A stretch of DNA of 64,000 nucleotides from DASRIA01 sp963724065 (GTDB taxonomy: Bacteria; Actinomycetota; Thermoleophilia; Solirubrobacterales; JBBDJG01): NCBI GenBank assembly GCA_963724065.1, contig CAVRTB010000006.1, positions 248,001 to 312,000 on the forward strand, read 5' to 3'. Shown here in pieces: positions 44,508 to 53,594 of the stretch. A program made the position numbers and the translations under genes. The first letter of the stretch is position 1; each line of letters begins with the position of its first letter. The notes below the pieces were generated by a model. It was not told where the DNA came from. It saw nothing but the letters and a program-made list of their open reading frames with translations, and ran no database searches.

Positions 44508-45330
44508 CTAGGCCGTCTCGGCCTCCGGCACCTTCGGCGTAGCGCCCGGCGGCGCGCCCGTGAAGCGCGGCTCGCGCTTCTCCATGAACGCGGCGCCCGC
44601 CTCACGGAAGTCGTCGGTCGCCACGAGGATCTGCTGAAAGGCGACCTCCTGCTCGAGCGACGCCGCGAGCGTCGGCTTCGCGACGCCGTCAGCCACGCGC
44701 TTGGCGAAGCCCACGGCGAGCGGCGACGCGGCCAGTAGCTCGTCCACCAGCTCCTGCGTGACGTGCTCGAGGTCCGCGGCGGCCGCGATGCGGTTGGCCG
44801 CGCCGATGCGGTGGCACTCCGCCGCGTCGATCGTGCGGCCGGTCATCAGGAGCTCCTTGGCGATCCCGAGGCCGACGACCGCCGGCAGCCTGCTCGACCC
44901 GCCCACGTCCGGGATCAGCCCGAGCTTCGTCTCGGGCAGGCCGAACTTCACGTCGTCGGCCATCACGCGCAGGTCGCAGGCGAGCGCGACCTCCGCCCCG
45001 AGGCCGAGGCACGCGCCGTGGATCTGCGCCACGACCGGCTTCGGCATCTCCTCGAGGAGGTTGACCATCTCGATGCAGGTGCGCCGGAACGGACGCAGGT
45101 TCTCGGTGCCGGCAAGGCCCGCCGAGCTGGAACACGTCGATGCCGGCGCTGAACGCCGCACCCTCGCCTCTCAGCACCACGCACCAGACGTCGTGGTCGT
45201 CCGCCGCCTCGCGCGCAGCCTCGCGCAGCGCGAGCACCAGGTCGGCGTTGAATGCGTTGCGCTTCTGCGGCCGATCGAGGATGAGGTGGCGGACCCGGCC
45301 GCGGTCCTCGACGCTGACTGATTCGCTCAT
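44508..45330 (-). pseudogene. Enoyl-CoA hydratase (crotonase), broken by a 1-nt frameshift
   Basis: The N-terminal frame (ATG 45330) gives a crotonase start up to FSAGIDVFQL; the other frame continues GLAGTENLRPFRR through the end. Removing one base near 45122-45123 (CAGCTCGGCGGGCC read as CAGCTCGCGGGCC) gives about 273 continuous residues. Both catalytic Glu positions are present in the second part: GAEVALACD and GLPETKLGLIPDVGG. The product would hydrate crotonyl-CoA or another enoyl-CoA and is divergent from a 3-hydroxybutyryl-CoA dehydrogenase gene. All family residues are intact, so a sequence error is as likely as a true lesion. Confidence 0.85.
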
Positions 45331-45383
45331 TGACTAGGCTCCCCGCGTTCGGGTTCCGACTACTCGTCTCGCTGGGAGGCTAC

Positions 45384-46277
45384 ATGGACATCAAGAAGGT
45401 TGGCGTCGTCGGCTGCGGATTGATGGGTCACGGCATCGCGCAGGTGTCGGCGCAGTCCGGATACGACGTCGTCGTCCGTGAGGTGAGCCAGGAGCGGCTC
45501 GACTCGGGCCTCGGCAAGATCCAAAAGCAGCTAGCTCGCGCCGTGGAGAAGGGCCGGATGGAGCAGTCCGACGCCGACGCCGTGCTCGGTCGCATCCACG
45601 GGACGCTCGACTACGCCGACTTCGCCGACAGCGACCTGGTGGTCGAGGCGATCACCGAGAGCCTCGACGCAAAGGTCGAGATGTGGAAGGAGCTCGACAC
45701 GATCGTCAAGCAGGAGGCGCTGTTCGCGACCAACACCTCGTCGCTCCCGGTGATCAGCCAGGCGGCCGCGACCAAGCGGCCCCAGCACTTCATCGGGCTG
45801 CACTTCTTCAACCCCGTCCAGGTGATGCCGTTGCTCGAGGTCGTCCAGTCGATCGAGTCCAGCACGGGGGCCCTCGAGGCCGGGTTCGAGTGGGGCAAGT
45901 CGCTGAAGAAGACCGTCGTCCACGCCCAGGACAAGGCCGGGTTCATCGTTAACCGCCTGCTGATCCCTTACCTGCTCGACGCGATCCGCGCGTTCGAGGA
46001 GGGCTTCGGGTCGATCGAGCAGATCGACGCCGCGATGAAGGGCGGTGCCAACCACCCGATGGGACCGTTCCAGCTGCTCGACTTCGTCGGGCTCGACACC
46101 ACGCACTCGGTCGGGGAGATCATGTTCGACGAGTTCCGCGAGCGCCGGTTCGCTCCGCCGCCGACGCTGCGCAAGCTCGTCACGGCAGGGCATCTCGGCC
46201 GCAAGTCGGGCCGCGGTTTCTACGACTACTCGGGTGACGAGCCGGTCCCGATGGACCGGCTGCACGAGGGCGATTGA
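45384..46277 (+). CDS. 3-hydroxybutyryl-CoA dehydrogenase
   Basis: A 297-residue enzyme with NAD(P) loop GVVGCGLMGHGIAQ, the catalytic pair His140 (GLHFFNPVQ) and Glu152 (LLEVV), DKAGFIVNRLLIPY and GRKSGRGFYDY. It interconverts acetoacetyl-CoA and 3-hydroxybutyryl-CoA, upstream of crotonyl-CoA formation. ATG 45384 has GGGAGG upstream; an earlier in-frame start is unlikely. Its stop overlaps the TTG of the carboxylase gene (TTGA). Confidence 0.92.
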   Translation: MDIKKVGVVGCGLMGHGIAQVSAQSGYDVVVREVSQERLDSGLGKIQKQLARAVEKGRMEQSDADAVLGRIHGTLDYADFADSDLVVEAITESLDAKVEMWKELDTIVKQEALFATNTSSLPVISQAAATKRPQHFIGLHFFNPVQVMPLLEVVQSIESSTGALEAGFEWGKSLKKTVVHAQDKAGFIVNRLLIPYLLDAIRAFEEGFGSIEQIDAAMKGGANHPMGPFQLLDFVGLDTTHSVGEIMFDEFRERRFAPPPTLRKLVTAGHLGRKSGRGFYDYSGDEPVPMDRLHEGD

Positions 46278-47827
46278 CTCCCGACCGGGCCGACCCACCG
46301 CAGGCCGCGGGGCGCCTCGACGAGGCGCGCGAGCGCGCCCTCGCGGGCGGCCCCGGGAAGTACCGCGAGCGCTTGCCCGATCAGGGCAAGGTGCCCGTTC
46401 GCGAGCGCGTCGCGCGGCTCGTCGACGCGGAGTCCTTCGCGGAGGAGGCGTTGCTCGCCAACTGGGACAAGGACGGGCTCGGGGCCGACGGGGTGGTCAC
46501 GGGCATGGCGCTCGTGGGCGGGCGCCGCATCGCCCTGATGGCGAACGACCCGACCGTCAAGGCCGGGTCCTGGGGCCCGAAGACGGTCGAGAAGATCCTG
46601 CGCATCCAGGAGCAGGCGTTGCGCCACGACGTCCCGATGGTGTACTTCGTGGACTCGGCCGGTGCGCGCATCACCGACCAGGTCCAGATGTTCCCCGGCC
46701 GCCGCGGAGCGGGCCGCATCTTCTACAACGAGGTGCGCATGTCCGGCCGCGTGCCGCAGGTGTGCGTGCTGTTCGGCCCCTCTGCCGCGGGTGGCGCCTA
46801 CATTCCCGCGTTCTGCGACGTGGTGATCATGCGCGAGGGCAACGCGTCCATGTACCTCGGCTCGCCGCGGATGGCTGAGATGGTGATCGGCGAGAAGGTC
46901 ACGCTCGAGGAGATGGGCGGCGCCAAGATGCACACCTCGGTGTCGGGCTGCGGCCACTTCCTCGTGGAGTCCGACGAGCAGGGCATCGACCTCGCGCGGC
47001 GTTATCTCTCCTACTTCCCCTCGAACTGGAACGAGCAGCCGCCGCCGGCGCCCGCGGCGAAGCCCGCCGGGGCCGCGCGGATCGCCGAGATCGTGCCGGA
47101 CGACCAGAACAAGGCGTTCGACATCAAGGAGCTGGTCGATGCGCTCGTCGACGAGGGATCGTGGCTCGAGGTACAGGCCCGCTGGGCGCCCGAGCTGGTG
47201 GTCGGCTACGCGCGGCTCGACGGTCGCGTCGTGGGGGTCGTCGCGAACCAGCCCAAGGTGAAGGGAGGCGTGCTGTTCGTCGACTCCGCGGACAAGGCCG
47301 CGCGCTTCATCTGGACGTGCAACGCGTTCAACATCCCGCTCCTGTTCCTCGCCGACGTGCCCGGCTTCATGATCGGCAAGAAGGTGGAGCGCGAGGGGAT
47401 CATCCGGCACGGCGCCAAGATGATCTCGGCGGTCTCCGAGGCGACCGTCCCGAAGATCTCCGTGGTCGTGCGCAAGTGCTACGGCGCCGGCCTCTACGCG
47501 ATGGCAGGGCCGGCCTTCGAGCCCGACTGCTGCCTTGCGCTGCCGACCGCGCAGATCGCGGTGATGGGCCCCGAAGCGGCGATCAACGCGGTCTTCTACA
47601 ACCAGATCCAGGCGATCGAGGACGAGCACGAGCGGGCGCGGTTCGTGAAGGAGAAGCGCGACGAGTACGCCGCCGACATCGACATCCTGCACCTCGCCTC
47701 GGAGCTCGTGATCGATGCCGTGATCGAGCCGCCGGCGCTGCGCTCGGAGCTCGCCCGGCGCTTCGCTCTTTACGAGGGCAAAGAGCGGGAGTTCACGCGG
47801 CGCAGAAACCCCGTCACGCCCGTTTAG
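46274..47827 (+). CDS. Acyl-CoA carboxylase carboxyltransferase (beta) subunit, propionyl-CoA type
   Basis: A 517-residue two-crotonase-domain protein. Seen are VPVRERVARLVD, VYFVDSAGARITDQ, GPSAAGGAYIPAF in the first domain and LADVPGFMIGKKVEREGIIRHGAKM, CYGAGLYAMAG in the second. It carries the carboxyl from biotin to propionyl-CoA or a similar acyl-CoA. The matching biotin-carboxylase/BCCP subunit is not in the window. Translationally coupled to the dehydrogenase gene. Confidence 0.9.
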   Translation: MTPDRADPPQAAGRLDEARERALAGGPGKYRERLPDQGKVPVRERVARLVDAESFAEEALLANWDKDGLGADGVVTGMALVGGRRIALMANDPTVKAGSWGPKTVEKILRIQEQALRHDVPMVYFVDSAGARITDQVQMFPGRRGAGRIFYNEVRMSGRVPQVCVLFGPSAAGGAYIPAFCDVVIMREGNASMYLGSPRMAEMVIGEKVTLEEMGGAKMHTSVSGCGHFLVESDEQGIDLARRYLSYFPSNWNEQPPPAPAAKPAGAARIAEIVPDDQNKAFDIKELVDALVDEGSWLEVQARWAPELVVGYARLDGRVVGVVANQPKVKGGVLFVDSADKAARFIWTCNAFNIPLLFLADVPGFMIGKKVEREGIIRHGAKMISAVSEATVPKISVVVRKCYGAGLYAMAGPAFEPDCCLALPTAQIAVMGPEAAINAVFYNQIQAIEDEHERARFVKEKRDEYAADIDILHLASELVIDAVIEPPALRSELARRFALYEGKEREFTRRRNPVTPV

Positions 47828-47960
47828 GGCGGTTCGGTGCCGAAATCGGGCCCTCGAGCGTCGAATGCGGGCAAATTTCTTCCCAGAATGACCCCCGGTG
47901 CACGATTTCTTTCGTCAGTCGGGTATAAAGGAATCCGGCAGGATCGCCGAAAAAGGACAC

Positions 47961-47982
47961 ATCCGGCATTGATGCCGGATGC
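47961..47982. other. Hairpin in an unexplained, lower-GC intergenic region
   Basis: Nine-bp stem CATCCGGCA / TGCCGGATG with a TTGA loop. Together with CTCCCA/TGGGAG (48008-48013, 48031-48036), it makes the segment 47925-48090 look like a structured RNA. The gap 47828-48235 has no gene that I can support. Confidence 0.4.
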
Positions 47983-48045
47983 TGCGAATCCACAGACGAC
48001 GGGCGAGCTCCCATTTCCTCATAACTGACCTGGGAGATCCTCCGT

Positions 48046-48089
48046 GACGCGAAAGCGCCCCGCTGGCCAAGACGGGGCGTTTTCGCGTT
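48046..48089. terminator. Bidirectional terminator between the carboxylase and SDR genes
   Basis: 17-bp arms GACGCGAAAGCGCCCCG and CGGGGCGTTTTCGCGTT pair with two G-U wobbles around a 10-nt loop, between convergent genes. Confidence 0.65.
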
Positions 48090-48100
48090 CTGGGCCGGTG

Positions 48101-48180
48101 TGCCGCGCGCCTCTTCAAAGGTGCGGTGTGCCGCGCGCCTCTTCAAAGGTGCGACTGCCGCGCGCCTCTTCAAAGGTGCG
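48101..48180. repeat. Three tandem copies of a 25-bp sequence
   Basis: TGCCGCGCGCCTCTTCAAAG followed by GTGCG occurs identically at 48101-48125, 48129-48153 and 48156-48180, with spacers of 3 and 2 bp. Period is 27-28 bp. It lies after the terminator and before the SDR stop. Confidence 0.85.
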
Positions 48181-48235
48181 ACTGATCGACCACCCTATGC
48201 GTGGGTCAAACCGCGCACCCGAGGGCGGGCCGCAC

Positions 48236-48973
48236 CTAGCGCGTGCGGTCGGCGATCGTCGCTGGGGCGAGCGCGCCGACCTTCGCGATCATCCGCAGCC
48301 CGAGCGAGGCGACGTCGATCTCGGCCGCGTTGCGCTCGATTGCGCGCACGACCGCCTTTCCGACGTCCTCGGGCGAGGAGGGCTTCACGAACGGCGGCGT
48401 CTTCGCGCCGCCGCGCGCGAACATCCCCGCATCACGGACGGGGCCGGGCGTCACGAGTGAGACGCCGACGCCGCTGCGCTTCAACTGCGCACGCAGCACA
48501 TGCGCGAAGCCGCGCAGGCCGAACTTCGTCGCCGTGTAGATCGAGCTCTCGCCGGCGGACGGCACCTTGCCGGCGAACGACGCCACGAAGACGAGCTGTC
48601 CACCGCCGCGCTCGATCATGCCCGGCACCAGCAGGCGGGCGAGCATGATCGGCGCGCGCAGGTTGACCTCGAGCAGTTGGTCGATATCGCCCGGGGCGAG
48701 GCGCGGCAGGGTGCCGGAGCCGGGCAGCCCCGCGTTCGCGACGAGCACGTCGACCTCGCCGGCGTCGGCCGCGAGCCGCTCGGTCTGCGGGCGGTCCCCC
48801 AGATCGCACGGGAGCGCCTCGGCGCCGAGCTCGCGGGCGAGCTCCTCGAGCGCGCCGGCGCGGCGACCGCTCAGCACCAACTGGGCATCGCGCACGGTGA
48901 GCGCCCGCGCGATCGCATCGCCGAGGCCACCGGTCGCGCCGGTCAGCAGGACTCGTTTGCCCGGGAGGTCCAT
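48236..48973 (-). CDS. Short-chain dehydrogenase/reductase
   Basis: A 245-residue SDR: LLTGATGGLGDAIA, LSGRRAGALEELA (NADP-like Arg pair), VANAG, SSIYTATKFGLRGF (Tyr/Lys), and SLVTPGPV. It belongs to the classical family with extended C-terminus; substrate unknown. ATG at 48973 starts at MDLPGKRVLLTGA; the open frame continues upstream into the synthetase promoter and is not used. Divergent from the acyl-CoA synthetase. Confidence 0.85.
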   Translation of the reverse strand: MDLPGKRVLLTGATGGLGDAIARALTVRDAQLVLSGRRAGALEELARELGAEALPCDLGDRPQTERLAADAGEVDVLVANAGLPGSGTLPRLAPGDIDQLLEVNLRAPIMLARLLVPGMIERGGGQLVFVASFAGKVPSAGESSIYTATKFGLRGFAHVLRAQLKRSGVGVSLVTPGPVRDAGMFARGGAKTPPFVKPSSPEDVGKAVVRAIERNAAEIDVASLGLRMIAKVGALAPATIADRTR

Positions 48974-48997
48974 CGGCCGGGATCTTCGCACGCCGCT

Positions 48998-49003
48998 TAC
49001 AAT
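48998..49003 (+). promoter_or_regulatory. -10 box of the acetyl/propionyl-CoA synthetase gene (leaderless)
   Basis: TACAAT ends 7 nt before the GTG at 49011, with no Shine-Dalgarno. Confidence 0.55.
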
Positions 49004-49010
49004 CGCGCTC

Positions 49011-50954
49011 GTGCCCGAGATCGCCTGGCGGCCAACTCCCGAGTACGTCGAGCGCGCGAACGTGACGCGCTTCATGCGCGCCCACGGCATCGAGTCGATC
49101 GACGAGTTCCGGCGCCGCTCGATCGAGGAGCCCGAGTGGTTCTGGGACGCGGTCGTGGAGGACCTCGGCATCGAGTTCACGACGCCCTACGAACGGGTCC
49201 TCGACAGCTCGGCGGGGGTGCCCTGGTCGAAGTGGTTCATCGGGGGTCACGTGAACCTCACGCACAACTGCGTCGACCGGCACGCCCTCGGTGGTCGCGG
49301 CGACAGGGTCGCGATCGTGTCCGAGCGCGAGGACGGCGCGGTCCACAAGCTCACGTACTCGGAGCTGAAGCGCGAGGTCGATGCGGTCGCGGCGGGCCTT
49401 CGCTCGCTCGGCATCGGCAAGGGTGACCCCGTCGCCGTCTTCATGCCGATGGTCGCGGAGGCCGTGATCGCCGCGTATGCGATCGCCAAGCTGGGTGCCC
49501 TGTACATGCCGATCTTCTCCGGATTCGCCCCCTCGGCCGTGACCACGCGCCTCCAGGACGCGAAGGCGAAGGCGATCTTCACGGCCGACGGCGGGCTGCG
49601 CCGCGGGAGCGAGGCATTGATGAAGCCCGCCGCCGACGAGGCGGTCGCGGAGGCGCCCTCGGTGGAGCACGTGATCGTGTTCGAGCGGCTCGGCGCGGAC
49701 GTCGCGATGACGCCGGGCCGGGACGTCACCTGGGACGACCTGCGCGCCCGCGGGCTCGCGGCCGCGCCCGACGGGATCGCCTGCGAGGACACCGGCGCGG
49801 AGGACGCCCTGATGATCGCCTACACCTCGGGCACGACGGGGAAGCCGAAGGGCGCGGTGCACGTGCACGGCGGGTTCCTCGTGAAGATGGCCTCGGAGAC
49901 CGCCTACCAGACGGACCTGCATCCCGACGAGACCCTCTACTGGGTCACCGACATGGGCTGGATCATGGGCCCGTGGGAGATGGTCGGCGCCGGTTGCGTA
50001 GGCGCGACGGTGGTGCTCTACGAGGGCGCGCCCGACTGGCCCGAGCCCGACCGCGTGTGGGCCTCGGTCGAGCAGCACGGCGTCAACGTGCTCGGTGTGT
50101 CACCGACGCTGATCCGGTCGCTCAAGACCGCCGGCGACGAGCACCCCGCCAACCACGACCTGTCGAGCTTGCGCGTGTTCGGCTCGACCGGCGAGCCCTG
50201 GAACCCCGAGCCCTACAAATGGCTTTCGGAGGTCGTGGGCAAGGGCCGCATCCCGATCATCAACATCTCGGGCGGCACCGAGGTCGGCGCGTGCTTCATC
50301 ACGCCCTACCCGGTCGAGGACATCCGGGTGTGCTCGCTCGGCGGGGCGTCGCACGGGATGGACATCGACGTGTTCGACCCTGCGGGCAACCCGGTGCGCG
50401 GCGAGGTCGGGGAGCTCGTCTGCAAGCGCCCGTGGCCCGGCATGACGCGCGGCATCTGGGGCGACCCCGACCGCTACCTCGAGACGTACTGGTCGATGTA
50501 CCCGGACGTGTGGCGCCACGGCGACTGGGCGCTGATCGACGATCACGGCGACTGGTACCTGATGGGGCGCTCCGACGACACGATCAACGTGGCCGGCAAG
50601 CGCCTCGGCCCGGCCGAGGTCGAGTCCGTCCTGGTCTCCCATCCGGCGGTTGCGGAGTCGGCTGTCGTGGGCGTGCCCGACAAGACCAAGGGCGAGGCGA
50701 TCTGGTGCTTCTGCGTCGTCGCGGACGGAGCCGGCGACGCGGTCGCCGAGGAGCTGCGGGAGCTCGTCGCGACCGAGCTGGGGCGCCCGTTCAAGCCCTC
50801 CCGCGTGGTGTTCGTCGAGGCACTCCCGAAGACGCGCTCGGCGAAGATCCTGCGGCGCGCGGTGCGGGCCGTCGCGATCGGCGAGGACCCGGGCGACATG
50901 TCCACGGCCGAGAACCCGCAGTCGCTCGATCAGATCAGGGCGGCGCTGGCGTAG
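49011..50954 (+). CDS. Acetyl/propionyl-CoA synthetase-like AMP-forming ligase
   Basis: A 647-residue ANL enzyme of the Acs length class: IAYTSGTTGKPKGAVHVHGG, TDMGWIMGPWEMVGAG, ISGGTEVGACF, WRHGDWALIDDHGDWYLMGRSDDTINVAGKR and the C-terminal PKTRSAKILRR with the catalytic Lys. The Trp in DMGWIMG and the long N-terminal domain point to a short-chain acid such as acetate or propionate; longer acyl groups are not excluded. Leaderless GTG start. The last 20 nt overlap the convergent M28-like gene. Confidence 0.88.
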   Translation: MPEIAWRPTPEYVERANVTRFMRAHGIESIDEFRRRSIEEPEWFWDAVVEDLGIEFTTPYERVLDSSAGVPWSKWFIGGHVNLTHNCVDRHALGGRGDRVAIVSEREDGAVHKLTYSELKREVDAVAAGLRSLGIGKGDPVAVFMPMVAEAVIAAYAIAKLGALYMPIFSGFAPSAVTTRLQDAKAKAIFTADGGLRRGSEALMKPAADEAVAEAPSVEHVIVFERLGADVAMTPGRDVTWDDLRARGLAAAPDGIACEDTGAEDALMIAYTSGTTGKPKGAVHVHGGFLVKMASETAYQTDLHPDETLYWVTDMGWIMGPWEMVGAGCVGATVVLYEGAPDWPEPDRVWASVEQHGVNVLGVSPTLIRSLKTAGDEHPANHDLSSLRVFGSTGEPWNPEPYKWLSEVVGKGRIPIINISGGTEVGACFITPYPVEDIRVCSLGGASHGMDIDVFDPAGNPVRGEVGELVCKRPWPGMTRGIWGDPDRYLETYWSMYPDVWRHGDWALIDDHGDWYLMGRSDDTINVAGKRLGPAEVESVLVSHPAVAESAVVGVPDKTKGEAIWCFCVVADGAGDAVAEELRELVATELGRPFKPSRVVFVEALPKTRSAKILRRAVRAVAIGEDPGDMSTAENPQSLDQIRAALA

Positions 50955-52137
50955 ACGCGTCGTGGTCGCCCACGGCCGGCGGCGCGTAGACGTCGTCGAT
51001 CCTGCGGACGACCTGCTCGACGAAGTCACTCGCGCGCTCGAGCGCGGCGGCGTCGACCCGCTCCGGCCTGTCGGTCGTGCGGTGGAACTCGGGCATCCCG
51101 CCGTGCTCGTCGAGGCAGCAGATCGTGATCGCCGGATAGCCGGCCATCGCGGCGTGCGTCGCGTCGGTGCCGATCCGCCACACGTGCGGCGAAGACCCGA
51201 TCTCCTCGCACAGCAGCGCGAGCCGCTTGTCGCTGCGGAAGACCAGGGCGTACCCGTCCGCGGTGGTGTGGTGCACCGTGCCCTGCCCGACCGTGTCGAC
51301 GTTCACGAAGAAGGTGTCGCGTGGGTCGATCTCGTCGCCGTGCTCGCGCAGCCATGCGCGCATGCCCTGCGAGAGCGCCTCCTTCGCGCCCGGGAACACC
51401 AGCCAGGTCTCGATGCCGCTCGGGGCCTGCTCCTGGAGGCGACGACCCACCTCGAGCAACGTTGCGACGCCCGACGCGTTCGTGGACGCGGCGGGGGAGA
51501 CATCGGAGATCGCTGCGTCGGCGAACAGCATCACGTAGGTCAGCAGGATCGCGGTGAGCACGAACTGGATCACGGTGAGCGGGTCAGACCCGTCGAGCGC
51601 GAGGCGCACGAGCGCCGCGACGAGCGTCGCCATCACCGTCCAGAAGAAGAGGTCGAGCGGACCCGCGAGCGCCGAGACCATGCGCCGCCGGGGCCGGGAC
51701 CCGCGCTTGCGCCGCCGCCGGACCCACAGCAACCCGGTGCGCGGGGCGTCATGGTTCGCGGTCAGGATCACGCGTGCGCCCGAGCCCGGGCGCGGCTGCG
51801 CCGAGTGCACGTTGACCGTGCGCCGGCGGGGCATCAGGAAGCGCGCGATGTAGAAGCGGCCGGTGATGTCGCCGTAGGTCGAGACCGCGACGAGCAGCAG
51901 GATCACCACGCCGAGCGGGGGGGAGGTGGTCGACGAGAGCAGCGTCCCGGCCACGGCGAGCAGGGCATGAAGGGCATGGGTCATGTGCCAGGCAGGCCGC
52001 ACGCGGATCTCGTCGAGGTCGGCCGTGCGTCCATAGGCGCGCAGCTCCCCGGCGATGAATTCGGTGGTGCGCGCGTCGGCCTCGCTCCCGGGCGTGCGCG
52101 GGCCGAAGGAGACGATGCGCTTGATGGTCTCGAGCAT
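50935..52137 (-). CDS. M28-family peptidase-like membrane protein with altered metal ligands
   Basis: A 400-residue protein. Peptidase-like segments flank a membrane part with about four helices (residues about 50-100 and 155-210). The first metal His is present in ANHDAPRTG, the Asp in FVNVDTVG and the distal His in EFHRTTD. The bridging Asp of the usual DDNASG is replaced (ASTNASGVATLLEV), and the EE pair reads GAKEALSQG, so normal two-zinc catalysis is doubtful. Possibly a degenerate or divergent aminopeptidase. ATG start; lies 33 nt from a tRNA gene. Confidence 0.7.
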   Translation of the reverse strand: MLETIKRIVSFGPRTPGSEADARTTEFIAGELRAYGRTADLDEIRVRPAWHMTHALHALLAVAGTLLSSTTSPPLGVVILLLVAVSTYGDITGRFYIARFLMPRRRTVNVHSAQPRPGSGARVILTANHDAPRTGLLWVRRRRKRGSRPRRRMVSALAGPLDLFFWTVMATLVAALVRLALDGSDPLTVIQFVLTAILLTYVMLFADAAISDVSPAASTNASGVATLLEVGRRLQEQAPSGIETWLVFPGAKEALSQGMRAWLREHGDEIDPRDTFFVNVDTVGQGTVHHTTADGYALVFRSDKRLALLCEEIGSSPHVWRIGTDATHAAMAGYPAITICCLDEHGGMPEFHRTTDRPERVDAAALERASDFVEQVVRRIDDVYAPPAVGDHDASTPAPP

Positions 52138-52170
52138 GGCCGCGCGGATACTAAGCGCGGCGCGTACAAG

Positions 52171-52253
52171 TGCGGCGGGTGGGATTCGAACCCACGAGCC
52201 CGTAAGGGCAGCGCCTTTTGAGGGCGCCGCGTATCCCGCTCCGCCACCGCCGC
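52171..52253 (-). tRNA. tRNA-Leu (CAA)
   Basis: An 83-nt cloverleaf with acceptor arms GCGGCGG / CCGCCGC and discriminator A, long variable arm, T arm GTGGGTTCGAATCCCAC, and anticodon loop CTCAAAA giving CAA (reads UUG). CCA is not encoded. Confidence 0.95.
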
Positions 52254-52328
52254 AGACCTCCTGAGTCTATGTCCGCGCGCGGACCTCGACGCACATACGG
52301 GAGGGCTTTTCGCCCGATCGGGGAAACT

Positions 52329-53582
52329 ATGAGACAGATGAGGCTCCTCGGGTGGGATCGTTGTGCGAGGGCGGTGCTGCCATTGGCGGCTGCCGCTGCC
52401 CTGCTCGTGCCCGCGCAGCCCGCGACTGCCGCTCCCGCCGCGACCGAGTTGATCCTGGCCGGGCCCACGAAGCCCGTCGGAGCCGGCACCAGCGCAAAGC
52501 TCACCGCCACGCTCACGTCGGCCGGGAAGCCGCTCGCCGGCAAGTCGGTCTCCTTCCTCTCGGGCACGACCGCGGTCGGCACGGCGAAGACCGACTCCAA
52601 GGGTCGCGCGATCGAGTCCGTCAAGCTCACCGCCGCGGCGACCTTCACCGCGAGCTTCACGCCCGCGGGCGCCGACGCGGCCGCCTACGTCGCCGCCCAG
52701 AGCGCCCCTGTTTCGCTGGTCCCCGCCGCGCGGGTCACGGTCGGCGTGGGCAGCTACCTGCGCTCGGGCCGGCGCGCGGTCGGCATCCCGGCCTCACGCG
52801 TGCGTGTGCGCGGGTCGGTGTCGCCGTACGTCGCCGGTGCCGCCGTGGAGGTCTCCGCCTTTCGCGGCAGCCGGCGGGTCTTCCACAAGACGGTTCCCGT
52901 GACGAACGCGGGCAAGGGCCGTGGCAGGTTCGCGCTCGGCTTCACGCCCGCCGGCCGCGGGGCTCACCGCATCACCGCGAGCCTTGCAGGAGCCGACGGC
53001 GACAGCACCCGCCTCTACGTGGTGCGCCCCAGCGCGCACTCGGGGTCGCGCGGCATCGCCGTGCGCGCCCTCCAGCGCCGGCTCAAGGACCTCGGCTACG
53101 TCACGCCGGTCAACGGCCACTACGGGGGAAGCACGTCCCGGGCGGTCCTGGCGATGCGCAAGGTGAGCGGCTTCGCGCGGACGACCTCCGCCAGTTCGGC
53201 GGTCTTCCGGCGCCTGGCGCGCGGCGGCGGGGGTTTCAAGGTCAGGTACCCGAAGGCCGGCAAGCACGCCGAGTTCGACTGGTCGCGGCAGGTGCTCGTG
53301 CTGGCGCGGGGCGCGCGGCCGCAGATCATTCTCCACACGTCCTCCGGCACGTCGTCCACACCGACCGTGTTCGGCAAGTACAGCTTCTACCGCCGTCAGC
53401 CCGGCTACAACGCGAAGGGCATGTACTACTCCGTGTACTTCGTGGGCGGCTACGCGATCCACGGCTTCGACCCGGTGCCGACGTACCCGGCGAGCCACGG
53501 ATGCCTGAGGCTCCCGATCCCGAGCGCGAAGCGCGCTTACGGGTGGGTCAGCCTCGGCGACACGATCTACACCTACCGGTAG
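52329..53582 (+). CDS. Secreted L,D-transpeptidase with peptidoglycan-binding domain
   Basis: A 417-residue exported protein. Signal peptide ends near QPATAAPA; residues about 38-125 and 130-225 look like two Ig-like beta domains; about 230-275 is a PG_binding_1 repeat (RGIAVRALQRRLKDLGYV); about 285-417 is the YkuD catalytic domain with His378 (YAIHGFDPVP) and Cys392 in PASHGCLRLP. It forms 3-3 peptidoglycan crosslinks or anchors proteins to the wall. ATG at 52329; an ATG three codons later is possible. Confidence 0.88.
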   Translation: MRQMRLLGWDRCARAVLPLAAAAALLVPAQPATAAPAATELILAGPTKPVGAGTSAKLTATLTSAGKPLAGKSVSFLSGTTAVGTAKTDSKGRAIESVKLTAAATFTASFTPAGADAAAYVAAQSAPVSLVPAARVTVGVGSYLRSGRRAVGIPASRVRVRGSVSPYVAGAAVEVSAFRGSRRVFHKTVPVTNAGKGRGRFALGFTPAGRGAHRITASLAGADGDSTRLYVVRPSAHSGSRGIAVRALQRRLKDLGYVTPVNGHYGGSTSRAVLAMRKVSGFARTTSASSAVFRRLARGGGGFKVRYPKAGKHAEFDWSRQVLVLARGARPQIILHTSSGTSSTPTVFGKYSFYRRQPGYNAKGMYYSVYFVGGYAIHGFDPVPTYPASHGCLRLPIPSAKRAYGWVSLGDTIYTYR

Positions 53583-53594
53583 GCGCGCGCAGCG

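Noticed and set aside
47814..48173. A 119-codon minus-strand frame through the gap after pccB
   Set aside because: It covers the terminator and the tandem repeats, lacks the third-position GC bias of genes here, and shows no domain.
48101..48180. Tandem 25-bp units as a CRISPR array
   Set aside because: The spacers are only 2-3 bp and there are no cas genes in the window.
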